Below, in pieces: positions 51,132-59,138 of a stretch of 64,000 nucleotides of DNA; positions within the stretch are counted from its first letter, which is position 1; every line of letters starts with the position of its first letter. The notes below the pieces were generated by a model. It had not been told where the DNA came from, ran no database searches, and worked only from the letters and a program-made list of their open reading frames with translations. Origin of the DNA: Virgibacillus chiguensis (GTDB lineage: Bacteria > Bacillota > Bacilli > Bacillales > Amphibacillaceae); contig NZ_FQXD01000010.1 in NCBI RefSeq assembly GCF_900129865.1, forward strand, positions 1 through 64,000, given 5' to 3'. The position numbers and the translations under genes were made by a program.

Positions 51132-53229
51132 AAACGTTTATCGTCTGCAAGGGTTATCATGCACAAATTGTGCAGCAAAGTTTGAAAAAAATATTCGTGC
51201 CATTGAAACCGTTGACGACGTGCAACTAAATTTTGGTGCATCGAAAGTTATGGTGCAAGGCGAAGCTTCTGTGCGGCAGTTGGAAGCGGCTGGAGCTTTT
51301 GATGATATTAAAGTCTTTCCAGAAAGAGAGCGATTAACGGAAGATAAGCAATCGTTTTGGAAAAATAAAAGTAATTTGACGACGTTATTTTCCTTTTTAT
51401 TCACTGCACTTGGATATGTGTTTTTCTTTCAAGTGGGCGAAAGTAATCTTGCAACAGTAAGTACATTTGCAGCTGCTATTCTAATCGGGGGTTGGAAGCT
51501 ATTTCGTACTGGCTTTAAAAACTTAGCTAGATTTGAATTTGACATGAAAACGTTAATGACGATTGCAGTTATAGGTGCTGCTATTATTGGAGAATGGGCA
51601 GAAGGTGCTGTCGTTGTCTTTCTATTTGCTGTAAGTGAAGCGCTAGAAGGATATTCCATGGAGAAGGCTCGGCAATCCATTCGTTCATTAATGAATATTG
51701 CCCCAAATCGTGCAACAATTCGTAGGGGCGATGAGCTAATTGAAATGGATGTCAAGGATGTACAAGTGAATGATGTCATGGTGATTAAACCAGGTGAGAA
51801 AATTGCCATGGATGGCGAAGTTCTTAAAGGAGAATCGTCTATTAATCAAGCAACCATAACTGGTGAATCTATCCCTGTCTTTAAACGAGCTGGTGATGAA
51901 GTATTTGCTGGTACTTTGAATGAAGAAGGTTCCTTGGAAGTGCGTGTTACCAAATATGCGCAAGATACCACAATTGCTAAAATTATTCATTTAGTAGAGG
52001 AAGCACAGGCGGAAAAAGCGCCTTCTCAACAATTTGTCGATCGTTTTGCGAAATATTATACTCCAGCCATTATCGTTATTGCTATGTTGGTGGCTACGAT
52101 TCCACCATTGTTGTTTAGTGCAACGTGGTCTGATTGGACCTATAACGGGCTAGCGGTATTAGTCGTAGGATGTCCGTGTGCGTTGGTTATTTCTACTCCT
52201 GTAGCTATTGTAACAGCAATTGGCAATGCTGCTCGACATGGTGTGTTAATTAAAGGTGGCATTCATTTAGAAGAAACAGGAAAAATAGATGTAGTTGCTT
52301 TTGATAAAACAGGCACGATAACCGAGGGAAAGCCTGTTGTTACAGAAGTTATTTCATTTGGAGATATGTCAGAATCAGACGTGTTAGCGCATGCAGCAGC
52401 GATTGAAACTTACTCACAGCATCCACTTGCTTCATCTATATTACGAAAAGCTAAAGCAGATAATGTAAATAACTTACATGCAGAAAATTTTCAGTCTTTT
52501 ACGGGGAAGGGCGCCCAAGCAACAGTGAATGGCTCTATGTACAGAATTGGAAGTCCTTCCTTATTTCAAGGGAAAGCACCTCTTCCTAAAGAATTGCAAA
52601 TGCAAATTCGCACATTACAAACGCAAGGTAAAACGGTGATGCTATTTGGAACGGATCATCGTATCGAAGGCTTAATTGCCGTGGCCGACCAAGTTCGTAA
52701 AGGAAGTCTGTCTATCATTGAAAAGCTGCACCAACTAGGTAAACGAACGGTGATGATTACAGGAGATAACCAAGCAACTGGCTCTGCGATTGGGCGCGAA
52801 GTAGGCATCAGAGAAACAAAGTCGGAGCTTTTGCCGCAAGGTAAATTAACAGCAATTAAAGAATTAAAGCAGCAGTACGGCAAGGTTGCGATGGTTGGAG
52901 ATGGGATCAATGATGCCCCCGCTTTAGCAGCAGCAGATGTCGGTGTTGCTATGGGAGGTGCTGGTACGGATACCGCCATGGAAACAGCTGATATTGCGTT
53001 AATGGCTGATGATTTAAGCAAAGTTCCATATACAATGGGGTTAAGTCAACAAACGTTAACGATCATCAAACAAAATATAGGGTTTGCGCTACTTTTAAAA
53101 GTAATTGCCCTTTTATTAGTTATTCCAGGATGGCTCACCTTATGGCTAGCTATACTCGCTGACATGGGAGCTACGTTATTAGTTGTATTCAATTCCTTGC
53201 GCTTAATGCGTGCCAAAAAGCAACCATAA
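51118..53229 (+). CDS. cadA: Cadmium/zinc-translocating P-type ATPase CadA
   Basis: A 703-residue P1B ATPase that exports Cd2+, Zn2+ and Pb2+. One N-terminal HMA domain has GLSCTNCAAKFEKNI. GECATGES-type motif TITGESIPVFKRAGDEV, the channel motif VVGCPCALVIS, phosphorylation site FDKTGTITEGKP, HP motif YSQHPLAS and GDGINDAPALAAADV follow. GTG 51118 lies after GAAGGTG and overlaps cadC. An earlier start would extend deep into cadC without a site. The length agrees with CadA of Bacillus (702). Confidence 0.94.
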   Translation: MEENKNVYRLQGLSCTNCAAKFEKNIRAIETVDDVQLNFGASKVMVQGEASVRQLEAAGAFDDIKVFPERERLTEDKQSFWKNKSNLTTLFSFLFTALGYVFFFQVGESNLATVSTFAAAILIGGWKLFRTGFKNLARFEFDMKTLMTIAVIGAAIIGEWAEGAVVVFLFAVSEALEGYSMEKARQSIRSLMNIAPNRATIRRGDELIEMDVKDVQVNDVMVIKPGEKIAMDGEVLKGESSINQATITGESIPVFKRAGDEVFAGTLNEEGSLEVRVTKYAQDTTIAKIIHLVEEAQAEKAPSQQFVDRFAKYYTPAIIVIAMLVATIPPLLFSATWSDWTYNGLAVLVVGCPCALVISTPVAIVTAIGNAARHGVLIKGGIHLEETGKIDVVAFDKTGTITEGKPVVTEVISFGDMSESDVLAHAAAIETYSQHPLASSILRKAKADNVNNLHAENFQSFTGKGAQATVNGSMYRIGSPSLFQGKAPLPKELQMQIRTLQTQGKTVMLFGTDHRIEGLIAVADQVRKGSLSIIEKLHQLGKRTVMITGDNQATGSAIGREVGIRETKSELLPQGKLTAIKELKQQYGKVAMVGDGINDAPALAAADVGVAMGGAGTDTAMETADIALMADDLSKVPYTMGLSQQTLTIIKQNIGFALLLKVIALLLVIPGWLTLWLAILADMGATLLVVFNSLRLMRAKKQP

Positions 53230-53258
53230 AGAGATTGAACTCTTTATGGTTGCTTTAT
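53222..53258 (+). terminator. Terminator of cadCA
   Basis: AACCATAAAGAG (53222-53233) pairs with CTCTTTATGGTT (53240-53251) and is followed by GCTTTATG. The cadA stop codon lies in the left arm. The T-run is weak. Confidence 0.7.
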
Positions 53259-53323
53259 GTTAATGAGATGGATAGGAAATCGCTTGCGTTTGTAAAAAAG
53301 TTGCTGAAGTTCACAATTAAATA

Positions 53324-53352
53324 TTGACAATCCGATACAATCGGAGTAAATT
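53324..53352 (+). promoter_or_regulatory. Promoter of the riboswitch transcript
   Basis: TTGACA (53324-53329) and TAAATT (53347-53352) have a 17-base spacer, about 35 bases upstream of the riboswitch aptamer. Confidence 0.6.
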
Positions 53353-53384
53353 ATAGCTTATTAAAAGATTTACTCATAATTAAC

Positions 53385-53545
53385 TATGAACCTTTGCTGA
53401 ATCTTGTTTTGAACGGGGGAACCACAGGAATTTGGTCGTAGAAATGATTTATTGCGGCCTTGGGGTGAATTCTCATAATAGAGAAAGGGGTGCTCTCCAT
53501 CCCGAACCCGACAGCTAACCTCGTAAGCGTATGTAATATTAGGAG
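53385..53545 (+). ncRNA. c-di-AMP riboswitch (ydaO-yuaA family)
   Basis: Recognised from its conserved blocks in order: GCTGAATCTTGTTTTGAACG followed by GGGGAACCACAGG, then CTTGGGGTGAATTCTCA, GGGGTGCTCTCCATCCCGAA and CCCGACAGCTAACCTCGTAA. These are the hallmark segments of the ydaO-yuaA class, which binds cyclic di-AMP and turns genes for K+ uptake and wall hydrolases off when it is bound. A terminator follows at 53573-53605. The next gene is the K+ channel ktrB, a known target type, about 470 bases downstream. Edges are approximate. Confidence 0.93.
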
Positions 53546-53572
53546 AGAGGTCCTAGGGAAATCGCGACCTTT

Positions 53573-53605
53573 GAGACCATGTGTTTTTGCTGGTCTTTTT
53601 TTATG
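53573..53605 (+). terminator. Riboswitch expression-platform terminator
   Basis: AGACCA (53574-53579) and TGGTCT (53591-53596) are followed by a T-run. An alternative pairing with GAGGTC upstream could form an antiterminator. This fits an OFF switch on ligand binding. Confidence 0.75.
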
Positions 53606-53620
53606 GTCTATGAAATTGTG

Positions 53621-53871
53621 AAATTTTGCAGCTGTGGATAAACTTACTAAGTTATTTAGCCACGTATGGCTCCAGCGCCCAGCAACTAGGCGACTTCACT
53701 CGATTGCCCTAAGCTAAGTCATCATCGGTTCGTTCGAAATAGGAAGGCCGACTAAAGACGGGCTTGCCGCCCTACGCCGGCATACTCCTGTTGCAGGAGC
53801 ATGATTCCTAAAACTTTCGTTGATTCGTTCCACTCGCTACGTTGCTAACCGGGCGCTTGCACCTTTGTTCT
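53621..53871 (+). repeat. R1 dispersed repeat, copy 2 (full length)
   Basis: Begins AAATTTTGCAGCTGTGGATAA and ends CGGGCGCTTGCACCTTTG, with all the R1 landmarks listed for 42841-43094. It lies between the riboswitch terminator and ktrB. Confidence 0.88.
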
Positions 53872-53972
53872 TTCAAATAATCGGTGTTGTAACACTCCCT
53901 TTAACAAAGATTTTGCAGGATGCATGGGAAATAACAGCACCTTCATGTTCATTTAATGAAAGCCTTAGGGGA

Positions 53973-54032
53973 CACTATAGGAGTGTATTGTGATTTTGCC
54001 ATAAACATTTGGTGAAATCTAAGTTTTTCTAA
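53973..54032 (+). repeat. R2 dispersed element before ktrB
   Basis: Contains ACTATAGGAGTGTATTG, then TTTTGCCATAAACATTTGG and ends AAATCTAAGTTTTTCTAA. The terminal hairpin is weak. It is 47 bases before the ktrB start. Confidence 0.55.
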
Positions 54033-54078
54033 GCAATGTGCGTAGGTATCTGTTCACTTATAGAAAGAGGTGGGGATG

Positions 54079-55431
54079 ATGAAAAAAATTATCTCATTAC
54101 ATCCAATACGTGGAATTATTATTCATTGTAATCCGCCACAAATTTTAGCATTGACGTTTTTATTTTTTATTGTCGTAGGCGCATGCTTGCTAAAAATGCC
54201 TGTAGCTACGTATACGTCTATAACTTGGTTAGATGCTTGGTTTACGGCTACTTCTGCCATAACTGTCACAGGTTTAGTTGTTGTTGATACTGGCTCAACT
54301 TATACCTTGTTCGGAGAAATTGTCATTATGTTTTTAATGCAAATTGGCGGGCTAGGTCTCATGACTTTCTCTGTACTTATTTTAATGATGATGCGTAAAA
54401 AGATTGGGTTACGACAAAGGTTGTTAACACAGGAGTCCTTAAATTTAAATCAAACCTCGCTAGGTGGACTCCTTCGTCTTGTGAAATTATTATTTATTTT
54501 TTCGATTACGATAGAAGCAATTGCTTTTATATTCCTTGCTGTAAAATGGGTGCCCACGTACGGTTGGGCTGACGGGTTAAATTATAGTTTGTTTCATAGC
54601 ATATCTGCTTTTAATAATGCAGGGTTTTCGCTTTGGTCTGACAGCCTCTCGCAATATGTAGGTGATCCGTTAGTAAATATTGTTATTACAGGATTATTTA
54701 TTACAGGTGGTCTAGGATTTACGGTTTTGGTAGATATTTGGGATAAAAAAGGATTTCATCGATTGTCTTTGCATTCTAAATTAATGCTCGTTGGTACGTT
54801 AGTTATTAATGTTACTGCTCTATGCATATTATTTGTTTTAGAATATAGTAACCCAGAAACGATTGGTAACTTTTCATTCGTTGATAAACTATGGGGGTCG
54901 TATTTTCAAGCGGTAACACCAAGGACGGCTGGTTTTAATTCTTTGGATATTGCTGCAATGAACGAATCTTCTATACTTGTTACGATGCTACTGATGTTCA
55001 TTGGGGCAGGAAGTGGGTCTACTGGTAGCGGAATTAAAGTGACCACATTTGTTGTTATGTTGCTAGCAACGATGTCGTTTTTACGTGGAAAAAATGACAC
55101 AACAGCGTTTAAGCGAACAATAAAATCTCACGTTATTGTTCGTGCCCTTTCGATCATGATGATTAGTATTAGTTGTATATTTATAGCTATTTTCATGTTG
55201 ACAGTCACTGAAAATGCGCCATTTCTAACGATTGCATTTGAAGTGATTTCTGCTTTTGGTACTGTAGGGCTATCCATGGGACTGACGGGCGAGCTTACTA
55301 CTCTTGGGAAAGAGGTCATTATGATTATGATGTTTATTGGACGAATAGGACCACTTACCATGGCGTTTGTGTTTGCTAAAAAAAGGGAGTCGTCAATTCG
55401 GTATCCAGAAGAAGATGTGTTTACTGGTTAA
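54079..55431 (+). CDS. ktrB: TrkH/KtrB family potassium channel subunit KtrB
   Basis: A 450-residue membrane protein with the four-fold M1-P-M2 repeat. The selectivity filters are seen in TSAITVTGLVVVDTG, SAFNNAGFSL, VTPRTAGFNSLD and SAFGTVGLSMGLTG, each with the conserved Gly. KtrB passes K+ in partnership with the cytoplasmic KtrA, which is not in this window. ATG 54079 is chosen for AGAGGTG 6 bases upstream. Two nearby starts (54070, 54076) are too close to the site. The upstream c-di-AMP riboswitch is its likely control. It ends in a strong terminator. Confidence 0.92.
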   Translation: MKKIISLHPIRGIIIHCNPPQILALTFLFFIVVGACLLKMPVATYTSITWLDAWFTATSAITVTGLVVVDTGSTYTLFGEIVIMFLMQIGGLGLMTFSVLILMMMRKKIGLRQRLLTQESLNLNQTSLGGLLRLVKLLFIFSITIEAIAFIFLAVKWVPTYGWADGLNYSLFHSISAFNNAGFSLWSDSLSQYVGDPLVNIVITGLFITGGLGFTVLVDIWDKKGFHRLSLHSKLMLVGTLVINVTALCILFVLEYSNPETIGNFSFVDKLWGSYFQAVTPRTAGFNSLDIAAMNESSILVTMLLMFIGAGSGSTGSGIKVTTFVVMLLATMSFLRGKNDTTAFKRTIKSHVIVRALSIMMISISCIFIAIFMLTVTENAPFLTIAFEVISAFGTVGLSMGLTGELTTLGKEVIMIMMFIGRIGPLTMAFVFAKKRESSIRYPEEDVFTG

Positions 55432-55455
55432 AGAGAGGAGTATCCTCTCTTTTTC
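55431..55455 (+). terminator. Terminator of ktrB
   Basis: AGAGAGGA and TCCTCTCT pair across a 3-base loop and are followed by TTTT, starting right at the stop codon. Confidence 0.85.
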
Positions 55456-55511
55456 GAAGAATGAGGAAGTATAAAATTTGTTTCTTTTGTTGGATGCCGA
55501 TTTAGCGGAAT

Positions 55512-55668
55512 AGCGACGTACGGCTCTAGCACCCAGCAACTAGGCGACTTCACGAAATCGCTCTACGATAAGTTATCATCGGTTCGTGCCTTACCGTGGT
55601 TCATTTATGTCAGTTGATTCGTTCCAGTCGCTACGTTGCTAAACGGGCGCCCCGAGCCTTTGTTCCTA
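55512..55668 (+). repeat. R1 dispersed repeat, copy 3 (internal deletion)
   Basis: Has the 5' part (TACGGCTCTAGCACCCAGCA, CTAGGCGACTTCAC) and the 3' part (TCGCTACGTTGCTAAACGGG, CCCCGAGCCTTTGTTCC). The middle section with the GGCATACTCCTG block is missing. Confidence 0.8.
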
Positions 55669-55676
55669 TAGGGAAG

Positions 55677-55745
55677 GTGTAATAAAAGTGAAACGACGGC
55701 TTTCACCGTAGAGTAAAGATTTCACGATAAGCCAAGTGTTTGTCT
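55677..55745 (+). repeat. R2 dispersed element
   Basis: Reads GTGTAATAAAAGTGAAACGA, then CGGCTTTCACCGTAGAG and TTCACGATAAGCCAAGTGTTTG. The first hairpin has changed to ACGG-CTTTCA-CCGT and still pairs. Adjacent to R1 copy 3. Confidence 0.6.
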
Positions 55746-55839
55746 CCATTTTTCGTGGTTATAATAAAAAGTTCAAGCCATTGCTTATGGAAGCGTGGTT
55801 TCTAACATAGGTAAAACAATAAACTTTATCTTAGTACCT

Positions 55840-55915
55840 TGCAATATTCAGTACTAAAGTATATTATATATATAGGTACTATTTAATGTATAATAGTGAG
55901 TGATAAAGTGTACTA
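55840..55915. promoter_or_regulatory. Cluster of RGTACY words before the PadR operon
   Basis: Within about 75 bases occur TAGTACCT, CAGTACTA, GGTACTAT and TGTACTAT. A TATAAT at 55889-55894 lies among them. Short GTAC-centred palindromes could bind the PadR protein, but the gene starts 260 bases away with an R1 fragment in between. Confidence 0.3.
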
Positions 55916-55988
55916 TGCCGAATATTATATACCTTCGTCACACCTGTGCAAGTTAATGAATAAAGATTTAGTTCGTTACATTGTTTTA

Positions 55989-56114
55989 AGCCGACTAAAA
56001 ACGGATTTGCCGTAGGGCATCGGCATACTCCTGTTGCAAGAGCATGATTCCTAAAACTTTCGTTGATTCGCACCACTCGCTACGTTGCTGAACGGGCGCT
56101 CCGAGCCTTTGTTC
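55989..56114 (+). repeat. R1 dispersed repeat, copy 4 (5'-truncated)
   Basis: Starts AGCCGACTAAAAACGGATT and runs through GGCATACTCCTGTTGCAAGA to CGAGCCTTTGTTC. It has the section that copy 3 lacks and lacks the part that copy 3 begins with. Confidence 0.8.
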
Positions 56115-56171
56115 ATGGTTTTAGTGCAGAAGGTAGAAAGTTAAATATAAGAAATGAGGTGCTTAAACTAC

Positions 56172-56495
56172 ATGAATGTTCAATTTAAAAAAGGTGCTCT
56201 GGAACTGTGTGTGCTTGCTTTATTAGATAAGCAAGATCATTACGGCTATGAGCTAGCAAATAAAATATCGAAAAGAATCGCTATTTCGGAAGGGTCCGTT
56301 TATCCATTATTAAGAAGGCTTGCAAAAGAGGAATATTTTACAACCTATCTACAAGAATCAAAGGAAGGGCCATCTCGGAAGTATTATTGTCTGACGGATA
56401 AAGGAAGAGACTATTTGCATCAATTGATTCATGAGTGGGTGCAGTTTACTAGTGGCGTAAATAAGTTGTTGCAGGAGAGTGATCATATTGAATAA
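56172..56495 (+). CDS. PadR family transcriptional regulator
   Basis: A 107-residue PadR-s2 type winged-helix protein. FKKGALELCVLALLDKQDHY is the first helix pair, SEGSVYPLLRRLAKEEYFTT the recognition region, and GPSRKYYCLTDKGRDYL the wing. ATG 56172 follows GAGGTG at good spacing. An upstream ATG overlaps that site. It overlaps the DUF1700 gene, a well-known pairing in which the second protein works with the PadR regulator. It probably represses its own operon. The inducer is unknown. Confidence 0.9.
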   Translation: MNVQFKKGALELCVLALLDKQDHYGYELANKISKRIAISEGSVYPLLRRLAKEEYFTTYLQESKEGPSRKYYCLTDKGRDYLHQLIHEWVQFTSGVNKLLQESDHIE

Positions 56496-57048
56496 AGATG
56501 TATTTATGAAAAAGTTAGCTGCAGGTATTAAAAAACTTCCTAAAGAGGAGCAAAAGGAAATTCTTCAAGATTTTGCAGAGCATTTTTCCGTTGGTGTGGC
56601 AGAAGGTAAAACAGAAGGGGAAGTTGCCGCTGCTTTAGGGGCTCCGAATCAGGTTGCTAAAGAGCTTGTAGCAACCTACCATTTGGAAAAAGTGAATCAT
56701 AGTTCTAATGCGGGGGATGTATTTCGTGCGGTTTGGGCTGTTATTGGTTTAGGTTTCTTCAATTTAGTCATTGTATTAGGGCCATTTATTGCTTTAGTTT
56801 CATTGATTGCTTCTGGGTGGGTAATCGGCGGATCGTTTATATTATCTCCGTTAGTTGTTTTAGTAAATGTCGTTTTATACCCTGAGACGTTGCTTTTATT
56901 TGATGTATTTGTCTCTATTGCCTTAACAGGTCTTGGCATTCTTATTATTATCGGCATGTACTATGTTACCCGTTATATGTTTAAGGCTTTTATGAAGTAT
57001 TTACACTTTAATGTTAAAATGGTCAAAGGTGGTCTGAACAATGAGTAA
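56488..57048 (+). CDS. DUF1700/HAAS domain membrane protein
   Basis: A 186-residue protein. The N-terminal helical HAAS domain (FMKKLAAGIKKLPKEEQKEI, then LQDFAEHF and EGEVAAALGAPNQVAKELV) is followed by three or so hydrophobic segments. HAAS proteins are coupled to PadR regulators and thought to transmit envelope signals. Start TTG 56488 follows GGAGAG. A GTG three codons earlier lies in that site. It overlaps both neighbours, so the three genes are translationally coupled. Confidence 0.88.
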   Translation: MNKDVFMKKLAAGIKKLPKEEQKEILQDFAEHFSVGVAEGKTEGEVAAALGAPNQVAKELVATYHLEKVNHSSNAGDVFRAVWAVIGLGFFNLVIVLGPFIALVSLIASGWVIGGSFILSPLVVLVNVVLYPETLLLFDVFVSIALTGLGILIIIGMYYVTRYMFKAFMKYLHFNVKMVKGGLNNE

Positions 57049-57838
57049 ATTGAAAAAACTTATTTTAGTTGCTATTATACTCATTATTATAGGGGGTGTT
57101 GGATGTTTGTTTACATTTAAATCATTAGTTAGAGAAAAAGTCGATATTACGGAAGAATTTTCTGCTGATGAAATAACAAATTTGGAACTTGATATGATTA
57201 ATGAAGAAATAACTATTATCCCTACTGATGGTTCAGACATCGTTTTAGAACTGAAAGGGAAAAGTAACGAGCCAGATAAAAAATTTCTGGACATTGACAA
57301 AAAAGAAAATACGTTAAAAGTACGGAAAAAGTCGGAAAAATTCAAGTTTCGTTTTTTTAACCAAGGTGATTCACTGACACTTACGGTACATTTACCACAA
57401 AAAGCGTATGAAACGATCCAAGCTGATACGAAAAATGGAACAATTCACGGGAAAAAGTTCACTGTAAAAAGCTTACAAGCCTCAGGAGCAAATGGAGAAA
57501 TTGTGCTGGATGAAGTCATAACAGACACGACAGAAGTTTCCACGCAAAATGGCGGCATTGAACTGAATGATGTAGCAGGAAGCCTGCATGGAGAAACAAG
57601 TAATGGATCAATTACTTTGACTGCTAAAACCTTGGATCAATCGATGGAAATGAATACCGAAAATGGAAGTATTGATATAAATGTAGAGGAAGAACCGACG
57701 AATGTGACGTACGACTTGCGCACCGGTAATGGTGGTGTCGAAGTGTTTGGTACGGATAATTGGAATGCTGTTGTTGGAGATGGAGAGCATGTTATTAAAG
57801 CGAGGACAGCTAATGGAAGTATTATCATAGCAAAATAA
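57041..57838 (+). CDS. DUF4097 family beta-repeat protein, membrane-anchored
   Basis: A 265-residue protein with a single N-terminal hydrophobic helix (LILVAIILIIIGGVGCLF) followed by an extracellular right-handed beta repeat. The repeat units show the pattern TKNGTIHGKKFTVKSLQASG, ANGEIVLDE, QNGGIELNDV, SNGSITLTAK and ENGSIDINVE, each about 20 residues. The Cys in the anchor helix is not a clear lipobox. It may act as an adhesin-like sensor or scaffold for the HAAS protein. GGTGG precedes ATG 57041 and the gene overlaps DUF1700 by 8 bases. Confidence 0.88.
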   Translation: MSKLKKLILVAIILIIIGGVGCLFTFKSLVREKVDITEEFSADEITNLELDMINEEITIIPTDGSDIVLELKGKSNEPDKKFLDIDKKENTLKVRKKSEKFKFRFFNQGDSLTLTVHLPQKAYETIQADTKNGTIHGKKFTVKSLQASGANGEIVLDEVITDTTEVSTQNGGIELNDVAGSLHGETSNGSITLTAKTLDQSMEMNTENGSIDINVEEEPTNVTYDLRTGNGGVEVFGTDNWNAVVGDGEHVIKARTANGSIIIAK

Positions 57839-57901
57839 TATCTAGTGCGTAATACTAATCTGACTTCGAAGGTTTATTTCTTAAGTTTTACAAACGAATG
57901 C

Positions 57902-57942
57902 AAAAGGATTCCGTGGCATATTCGCACGGAATCCTTATTCAT
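57902..57942 (+). terminator. Terminator of the PadR-HAAS-DUF4097 operon
   Basis: AAGGATTCCGTG (57904-57915) pairs with CACGGAATCCTT (57925-57936), a perfect 12-bp stem with a 9-base loop, followed by ATTC. Confidence 0.8.
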
Positions 57943-57961
57943 AGGCCTTATAATGGTCTTA

Positions 57962-58162
57962 TAAAATTTTGCATCTATGGTTAAAATTACTATGTTTTTA
58001 ACCACGTCCGGATTCAGCGCCCTAATCTAAGTCATCATCGGTTCGTACTAAATAGGAAGGCCGACTAAAGACGGGCTTGCCGGAGGGCGACGGCATACTC
58101 CTGTTGCGGGGGCATGATTCCACTCGCGACGTTGCTAACCGGGCGCCCCTAGCCTTTGTTCC
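57962..58162 (+). repeat. R1 dispersed repeat, copy 5 (internally deleted)
   Basis: Begins AAAATTTTGCATCTATGG and ends CCGGGCGCCCCTAGCCTTTG. It lacks the CAGCAACTAGGCGACTTC block and part of the TTTCGTTGATTCG block. Convergent with the ydhK gene. Confidence 0.82.
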
Positions 58163-58203
58163 TATAATCCTTGAAGTAATCTTTTTTAAAGGTAGCTATC
58201 TGC

Positions 58204-58815
58204 TTATTGTTCTACAGAAGATAGTTCATCTTCTGTAACCCATTTGTGATTAGTAACCTCTTCATCGGTTGTTGTTGACGTATAATCAACCATATAAACG
58301 GTTGTTTGTTCTGCTGAATCAATCGTAGCCTTAGCGCCGTCCATACCTTTCATATGGGAGGCTTGAATTGTTGCCTCATCCCCTGGCTTCAAAGGCTCTT
58401 TACCCACATCTTTTAATTCTTCATGAATCACCCATTTGTGGTTTTTTACTTTTTCACCACCGTTTGTCGGGGTGTACGTAACGGAATATACCGTTGTGTC
58501 GTATGCACCTTTAATGGTTGCCTCCGCACCTTTCATTCCTTCCATATGACTCGCTTCAATAATCGCTTTACTATCAACAGGGAATTTAGGGTTTTCTGCT
58601 TCTTTTAACCCGTCAGGAACCTCCCCTGAGCTAGAATGCATCATATCCTTATCTTCTGCATCATTGGAGTTGTTTTCTTGATTTTTTTCCTCTTGTTGTT
58701 GATTGGTATCTGTGTTTTCTTTATCTTGTTCGTTTTCTTGATCCGTTCCGCAAGCAGCGAAAACAGTTGCTAATAGAATTACCATTAGACTGAACATCCA
58801 TTTTTTCATGTTCAT
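58204..58815 (-). CDS. ydhK: YdhK family lipoprotein (DUF1541 repeats)
   Basis: A 203-residue lipoprotein with signal peptide and lipobox LLATVFAACG (Cys near 22). A charged low-complexity linker (QQQEEKNQENNSND) leads to two repeats of about 65 residues. Each contains IxASHMxGMxGAxATI, then TTVYxVxYT and NHKWVxxEEL. YdhK proteins are often found near metal-resistance genes, and the HM/GM motifs suggest Cu or Zn binding, which is inferred. GGAGG precedes ATG 58815. Confidence 0.88.
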   Translation of the reverse strand: MNMKKWMFSLMVILLATVFAACGTDQENEQDKENTDTNQQQEEKNQENNSNDAEDKDMMHSSSGEVPDGLKEAENPKFPVDSKAIIEASHMEGMKGAEATIKGAYDTTVYSVTYTPTNGGEKVKNHKWVIHEELKDVGKEPLKPGDEATIQASHMKGMDGAKATIDSAEQTTVYMVDYTSTTTDEEVTNHKWVTEDELSSVEQ

Positions 58816-59138
58816 GTGTTATAACCTCCTTCTATATAGAAAAATACTTTCGTAGTAGTGAAAAAACTTTAACTAATAGCTAAATGTTAATGTATATTTA
58901 TGAAATATTATCCCTGTTCTTATAAAAGAATATACATCATCTGCGCTTAAAATTGTTGTTTTTTTCCTTTAACTCGTTCTTTAGGCTTTCCACTGTAAGA
59001 ATCCCCACTTCAAAATTTGGGTGGTTTAAACAAATTTAAATGGAAGATTCCAGCGCTTACATTCCTTTTTCTTAAGGGCTTTAGTAAAACGCATGGTTAT
59101 CAGGATGGAGAACCTTCCGCTAAAATTGAAGTCATATA
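58816..59138. other. Intergenic region, no gene seen
   Basis: AT-rich control region for ydhK on the minus strand and downstream tail of the copper-binding gene. Nothing else was recognised. Confidence 0.4.

Noticed and set aside
55879-56076. 65-codon minus-strand frame
   Set aside because: It is mainly the antisense of the R1 fragment at 55989-56114 and has no start site.
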